DNA of 28,960 bases from CAYMLL01 sp964390645 (GTDB lineage: Bacteria; Planctomycetota; UBA8108), in the NCBI GenBank assembly GCA_964390645.1, contig CAYMLL010000064.1, positions 1 to 28,960 of the forward strand. Direction: 5' to 3'. Positions 25,075 through 28,960 of the stretch are shown here, piece after piece. A program made the translations under genes and the position numbers. The notes beneath the pieces were generated by a model that saw only the letters and a list, made by a program, of their open reading frames with translations, searched no databases and was not told where the DNA came from. The first letter of the stretch is position 1, and every line of letters starts with the position of its first letter.

Positions 25075-25084
25075 GGCTCTGCAA

Positions 25085-25121
25085 CCCGCGACCCGGATCC
25101 CGCGACCCGGATCCCGTGACC
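25085..25121. repeat. 14-bp tandem repeat, 2.6 copies
   Basis: Two perfect head-to-tail copies of cccgcgacccggat (25085-25098, 25099-25112) and a partial third with one change (cccgtgacc). It fills most of the 53-base spacer between the DoxX-like gene and apbE, overlapping the region where the apbE ribosome site would be expected. Confidence 0.85.
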
Positions 25122-25127
25122 GACGGA

Positions 25128-25634
25128 TCAGGCCGCTCCGGCGTTCGATCCGTCCCGGGCTCGATCCTCCTGACCGTAGAAGTAGAGGCCGACGCAGATC
25201 AGGAACGCGAGGACGAAGTTGTACGTCGTCGGTCCGATGTCCCCGCCGCCCGAGATGTACTTCCCGAGCCCGAGAAGCACGAGCAGGACCGCGCCGATTC
25301 GCAGAGCCGGGCGGTGGAAGACGCCGACGAGGATCGGCAGCGACAGGATCGCGAAGGTGTAGGGCAGCGCGAGGAGGAAGTAGTACGACGGGTCGCGGGA
25401 GACCTCCTTCTCCTTGCCCGACTTCTCGTCCGTGACCGTGACCTTGATGTCGGGAACCGCCGCGCCCAGCCAGCTCGACGCGAAGGGTTTCGAGAGGTTC
25501 TCCGCGAACCAGGTCGGGCCGTGGTCGATCGGGCTTCCCGCGTCGAACTGCCCGACCGCCACGAACAGGAAGAGGAAGCCGAATCCGAGGCGTAGAATGA
25601 AGCCGATCCAGAAGCGTTCCTTGGTCGAAGTCAT
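25128..25634 (-). CDS. DoxX-like four-helix membrane protein
   Basis: A 168-residue integral membrane protein. Four hydrophobic segments: about 8-30 (FWIGFILRLGFGFLFLFVAV), 87-110 (YYFLLALPYTFAILSLPILV), 114-132 (ALRIGAVLLVLLGLGKYI) and 139-158 (NFVLAFLICVGLYFYG). A soluble loop of about 55 residues rich in K, D and E lies between the first two. The arrangement fits the DoxX/DoxD and MauE-related superfamily, whose members act in quinone-linked redox or as uncharacterised membrane proteins. ATG at 25634 has GGAGG 4 bases upstream. It probably starts the transcript that continues into apbE. Confidence 0.66.
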   Translation of the reverse strand: MTSTKERFWIGFILRLGFGFLFLFVAVGQFDAGSPIDHGPTWFAENLSKPFASSWLGAAVPDIKVTVTDEKSGKEKEVSRDPSYYFLLALPYTFAILSLPILVGVFHRPALRIGAVLLVLLGLGKYISGGGDIGPTTYNFVLAFLICVGLYFYGQEDRARDGSNAGAA

Positions 25635-25902
25635 CGGTCCTCCGTGGGGCCTGCGTCCATTTCGAAGCAGCCATTCTATCCGTCGAGAACGCATGGGGGA
25701 AGAGCCCGCATTCCCGCACGGGAGGCACGTAGGAGGCCGCCGGAACTCCTTTCGCAGCGTCCGCGCGGCGGGATTTCGCTGTGGTCGGTGCCCTGCGGCG
25801 TCAGTATCATGGTAAAGCCTCTCGGCGAACACGGGACGCTGCCCGGTTGCATTCGAGCCTGCGTCGAGAGCCAGCCACGACGCCGATCCAGGAGACGCCC
25901 AC
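25635..25902. promoter_or_regulatory. Divergent intergenic region with weak -10-like boxes on both strands
   Basis: This 268-base gap separates the DoxX-like gene (minus) from the Gfo/Idh/MocA gene (plus), so it must hold two promoters. On the plus strand TATCAT at 25805-25810 is a 5-of-6 match to the -10 box, without a convincing -35. On the minus strand TAGAAT (25678-25673) lies 39 bases before the DoxX-like ATG, again with a poor -35. No gene is seen in the gap. Confidence 0.3.
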
Positions 25903-27552
25903 ATGAACGACGCGGACACGAAGGTCCCGGCGGAAGAGCCCCGGAACTCTGTGGAAGAATCGGAGGACATCCGGCGCCGGGAGTTCCTGGGCGGCGCCGC
26001 GTTGACGGCGGGTGGGCTCGCCGCCGGCGGGCTCTCGGCCTACTACATCGACAAGAAGAAGCGCCCGCCGGCATACATCGCGAAGCTCTCGGACCGGATC
26101 AACTGGGTGCGCACCGGACACATCGGTGTCGGCAATCGCGGCGGCTCGCTGCTGCGCACGGCGCTGCAGTGCCCCGGCAGCATGCCGCTGGCGGTGTGCG
26201 ACAAGCAGCCCTCGAAGCGCAAGGACTTCAAGCAGTCCATCGAGGACGTTATCGAGAAGCGCGAGGGTCAGAAGCCGACGGTCGCGGTCTACGACGACTA
26301 CCGCCGGCTTCTAGACGACAAGAGCATCGAGGCCGTCTTCATCGCCACGCCGCACTACCTGCACGGGCCGATGGCGATCGATGCGGTCGAGGCGGGCAAG
26401 CACGTCTACTGCGAGAAGGCGATGGCCTTCACCATCGGCGAGAACCAGGACATCGTCGAACTCGTGGAGAGTGGCGCGAAGGCCTATGACGGCGAGACCG
26501 GACGTCCGACCGGCGACATGGTCTTTCAGGTGGGGCACCAGCGTCATTACTCGCCGCTCTACCGCCGCGTCGGTGACATGGTCGCGAGCGACCAGATCGG
26601 TGACCTCGCGACGATTCGTGCGCAGTGGAACCTCAACGACAGCATCAGCCGCCCGGCGCCGTCCCTCGAGATGGAGCGGGTGATCAACTGGCGGCTCTAC
26701 TCCGAGTATTCCGGCGGGTTGACAACCGAGTACGCGACACACCAGATCGATGTCGCCAACTGGTACTTCGGCACCCATCCGCACTCTGTCTGCGGCTACG
26801 GCGGTATCGACTGGTACGGTGGGGACGGTCGTGATACTCACGACAACATCCATCTGATCTTCACCTACGAGGTGCCGGTCCTCGTGCGTCACAAGTTCAC
26901 CGGACGGCCCCTCGTCGACTCCGACGGCCAGAGGGTTTACCGGACCGACGCGGCGGGCAATGTTCAGACACGCTTCGTCACCTTCGACTACATGTCGTCG
27001 ATGGCAAACGCCTTTCTCGGGCCCTCGGAGATCGTCTTCGGCCGCTACGGCACCATCCAGCTGTCGCTTGCGGGAGGCGAGTTCTGGAAGGAGAAGAAGG
27101 CGCTCTCCGATCCGTACCGCATCGCCGAGGGCACCAATCCCCGCCGCGCCAAGCAGAAGTCCCTTCTGAAGAGCGGCATCTCGAAGGCCGTCTCGCTGCG
27201 CCTGCCGCCCGGCAAGCTCATCGAGGAAGAGGCGCTCGAGGTGCCCGAGAACGAGGACCCGACGAGGCACTGGTCGAAGTTCATCGAGCCGATCGAGGGC
27301 GCCTACGACAAGATCGAGACGCTCCTGGCGGTCGAGAGCTTCCTGAAGTGTGTTCGTCGTTCGCGTCAGGGGGAGCCTTTCGGGGAGGAGCTCAAGGCGA
27401 CGGCCCGCGTCGGGATGGAGAGCGCGATACCGGCCCTGATGGCCAACCTGGCGATGCGCGAGCAGCGCACCGTGCGATGGAGCGAGTTCTTCGACGATCG
27501 CGGCGTTGGCGATGGTGGTGACGTCGACGGCGGCGTCCAGGGGGGCGGCTGA
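25903..27552 (+). CDS. Tat-exported Gfo/Idh/MocA-family oxidoreductase
   Basis: A 549-residue protein. Residues 24-45 are a twin-arginine signal (RRREFLGG followed by an alanine/glycine-rich hydrophobic run), preceded by an unusually long acidic n-region. The NAD(P)-binding domain has 'GHIGVGNRGGSLL' (GxGxxG at 75-80), 'SIEAVFIATPHYLH' and 'GKHVYCEKAMAFTIGE' (Glu171-Lys172; the usual EKP reads EKAM). The C-terminal domain has 'WRLYSEYSGGLTTEYATHQIDVANWYFG', the region binding the sugar substrate. ATG at 25903 has AGGAG 9 bases upstream. It likely oxidises or epimerises a sugar or glycan fragment in the periplasm. It is about 100-150 residues longer than simple family members, mainly in the C-terminal domain. 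It ends in a Gly/Asp-rich tail and converges with the following gene. Confidence 0.9.
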   Translation: MNDADTKVPAEEPRNSVEESEDIRRREFLGGAALTAGGLAAGGLSAYYIDKKKRPPAYIAKLSDRINWVRTGHIGVGNRGGSLLRTALQCPGSMPLAVCDKQPSKRKDFKQSIEDVIEKREGQKPTVAVYDDYRRLLDDKSIEAVFIATPHYLHGPMAIDAVEAGKHVYCEKAMAFTIGENQDIVELVESGAKAYDGETGRPTGDMVFQVGHQRHYSPLYRRVGDMVASDQIGDLATIRAQWNLNDSISRPAPSLEMERVINWRLYSEYSGGLTTEYATHQIDVANWYFGTHPHSVCGYGGIDWYGGDGRDTHDNIHLIFTYEVPVLVRHKFTGRPLVDSDGQRVYRTDAAGNVQTRFVTFDYMSSMANAFLGPSEIVFGRYGTIQLSLAGGEFWKEKKALSDPYRIAEGTNPRRAKQKSLLKSGISKAVSLRLPPGKLIEEEALEVPENEDPTRHWSKFIEPIEGAYDKIETLLAVESFLKCVRRSRQGEPFGEELKATARVGMESAIPALMANLAMREQRTVRWSEFFDDRGVGDGGDVDGGVQGGG

Positions 27553-27641
27553 TCGCGCACGGGCGCCGGCTGGAAGGCGGGGCACGGATTCCGGGCAGCG
27601 GGCAGCGGGGTAGCGGCAGCAGCCGGTCGTCGCGGTTCTCC

Positions 27642-27699
27642 ATCGCCGGGGAGGGGGGATCGCCGGGGAGGGGGGATCGCCGGGGAGGGGGATCCCCGG
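27642..27699. repeat. 17-bp minisatellite (three copies) ending in a hairpin
   Basis: Units atcgccggggagggggg at 27642-27658 and 27659-27675 are identical; the third (27676-27691) is one G shorter. The last unit runs into tccccgg, so that ccgggga (27680-27686) and tccccgg (27693-27699) form a 7-bp stem with a 6-base G-rich loop. The tract lies in the 160-base gap between two convergent genes and may work as a two-way terminator; the plus strand also has many G-runs that could form a quadruplex. Confidence 0.8.
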
Positions 27700-27712
27700 G
27701 GCCTGAGGATGC

Positions 27713-28918
27713 TTAATCCGCGGGAACGGGGGGCGGCGCTTTGCTCGGCGGAGTCACCGCTGCGAGGAAGCGTTCGACCACGTAACGGAGCTGCCAGTCG
27801 CGTAGCACCCCGTTGGTCTGGAAGACCGGCTTTCCCTCGGCGTCGAGGAAGACGATCGCCGGCTGGAAGATCTCGTAGGACGCGGTCGGTCCCGGCTTCT
27901 TCCCGGTGGTCTTCAGCGCTTCGGCCTCCTGCTGCTGGCCGCTCTGGAACTTGCTTCTCAGCAGCGATCGCAGCTCCAGGTACTGCGGGCGGTCGATGAT
28001 GGCGCACGGTAGCTGAATGTCGAGATCCTCGCGCCAACGGCGTGTCTGGAGCCGACGCGTGACGTCGTCACCGCGAACCTGGTAGAACGCCACCCCGAAG
28101 TCGACGCTCCCCGCGAACTCGTTGCTGATCTTCGTCAGCGTGCCGAGGAACTTCGCGAATCCGTCGTGGTGGACGCGACAGACGACCACGGCCGACGGCG
28201 CCGCCTTCTGTGGCCAGAATGGCTCGGGGGTCGGGTCGATCGTCGCGAGCGTCGGCTTCCAGGTACCGGCGCTCTCGCCCTTCGCGTAGCGAGCGAAGGC
28301 TTCGTCGACGTGCTTGCGGTACCCTTCCTGAAGGCCCTGCTCGGCCTTCTTGCCGAGCTCCGCGACGAGCTGCGTGAAGGATGGGTCGCGCTGCACGGGG
28401 AAGAGCTCCCTGGCACCCTCGAGCTCCTTGTGGTTCGTGTAGCCGAGCTTCACGGCTTCCTGGATCTCGGCGAGGATCTCCCGGCGCTTCTCCTCGCCTG
28501 CCGACTCGTCGGACGGAGGATTGAAGAAGAGGGCTCGGCCCACGAGCCGCGCCTTGTAGAAGTGCGCGTACGCGTGCATCGAGCGCAGGTCCGGGACCAG
28601 GGATGGCTGCTCCTTCCATGGCGACCGGGTGTAGTCCATGTGCTCGAGGATGTACGTCACGAGGTGCTGGATGTCGCCCCCGGGGCGGTCGTCCCAGATC
28701 TCGTTGCGCTGAAGGCGACCGAATCGTTTCTCGACGATCGTCCGCTTTGACAGCGTGGTGCCTTGTAGCCACGGGATCGACCACGTCGCCGGAGCTTTTT
28801 CCCGCGCAGACCCGCCTGCCTGCGCGAGCATGCTCGTGGGGAGGGCGGTGCCGATCAGCAGAGCGCAGCCGATCCAGGCTCCGCGAAGTGTCACGGCCGT
28901 CTTGGTAGGAGGTGTCAT
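27713..28918 (-). CDS. Secreted thioredoxin-fold protein lacking the CxxC motif
   Basis: A 401-residue protein. Residues 1-33 look like a signal peptide (hydrophobic 'WIGCALLIGTALPTSMLAQA'). Residues 35-110 hold a conserved-looking domain I do not recognise ('KRFGRLQRNEIWDDRPGGDI'). Residues about 110-200 are helical with a TPR-like end ('GYTNHKELEGARELFPVQRD', 'SFTQLVAELGKKAEQG'). Residues about 235-390 look like a thioredoxin-like fold: 'APSAVVVCRVHHDGFAKFL' as first strand and helix, 'QPAIVFLDAEGKPVFQTNGV' as the cis-proline strand, and a final helix. There is no CxxC, so thiol-disulfide exchange is unlikely. ATG at 28918 has GAGGA 7 bases upstream. Function unknown; periplasmic binding or scaffolding is possible. 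Confidence 0.74.
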   Translation of the reverse strand: MTPPTKTAVTLRGAWIGCALLIGTALPTSMLAQAGGSAREKAPATWSIPWLQGTTLSKRTIVEKRFGRLQRNEIWDDRPGGDIQHLVTYILEHMDYTRSPWKEQPSLVPDLRSMHAYAHFYKARLVGRALFFNPPSDESAGEEKRREILAEIQEAVKLGYTNHKELEGARELFPVQRDPSFTQLVAELGKKAEQGLQEGYRKHVDEAFARYAKGESAGTWKPTLATIDPTPEPFWPQKAAPSAVVVCRVHHDGFAKFLGTLTKISNEFAGSVDFGVAFYQVRGDDVTRRLQTRRWREDLDIQLPCAIIDRPQYLELRSLLRSKFQSGQQQEAEALKTTGKKPGPTASYEIFQPAIVFLDAEGKPVFQTNGVLRDWQLRYVVERFLAAVTPPSKAPPPVPAD

Positions 28919-28960
28919 GCGGGTTCCTCGTCCGGGGAGTCGGTCCGGCCGCTGTCGCCG

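Noticed and set aside
27642..27699. CRISPR-like array
   Set aside because: Units are directly adjacent with no spacers and only 17 bases long, so it is a minisatellite.

Overview
The window is a GC-rich chromosomal piece of an uncultivated-looking, diderm-type bacterium. A run of ten Ns at 17049-17058 marks a scaffold join, so this is probably a draft or metagenome assembly. Outer-membrane lipoprotein, type IV pilus, twin-arginine (Tat) and tripartite tricarboxylate transporter (TTT) genes imply two membranes. The mix of a Tat-dependent Gfo/Idh/MocA protein, an atypical thioredoxin-fold protein and a TTT system reminds me of Planctomycetota or nearby phyla, but nothing here (no rRNA, no ribosomal protein) settles the taxonomy. 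I saw no tRNA, rRNA, CRISPR array, insertion sequence or phage gene.

Left part, plus strand (1-14270): the 3' end of a prepilin peptidase, a 681-base coding-free stretch, an OmpA-like lipoprotein closed by a strong hairpin terminator, then a pilus block: pilT, pilB, pilC, and the pilS/pilR two-component pair. pilR overlaps by 4 bases a B12-binding-type radical SAM gene, which overlaps by 4 bases a family 2 glycosyltransferase, followed 27 bases later by a polyprenyl-phosphate sugar transferase. Pilus regulation is thus translationally coupled to what looks like surface-polysaccharide synthesis.

Middle (14271-17412): on the minus strand queG (queuosine synthesis) followed by a cvpA-like membrane protein gene; divergent from queG is a class I fructose-bisphosphate aldolase (DhnA type) behind a good sigma-70-like promoter. 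The aldolase frame is broken only by the assembly gap.

Right part, mostly minus strand (17476-28918): read in the direction of transcription, DoxX-like membrane protein, ApbE flavin transferase, a repeat-containing protein with a LIM-like zinc motif, an M14-type zinc peptidase, a TctC-TctB fusion, TctA, acylphosphatase, and a YpdA-type flavoprotein reductase. tctA and the acylphosphatase gene overlap by 4 bases. A Tat-exported Gfo/Idh/MocA protein runs on the plus strand and converges, across a short minisatellite, on a secreted thioredoxin-fold protein.

The most unusual points are the fusion of the TTT solute-binding protein with the small membrane subunit TctB, the bacterial protein with hexapeptide repeats and half-LIM zinc ligands, the coupling of PilSR to radical SAM and glycan genes, and a YpdA homologue with valine in its GGGPxG loop.
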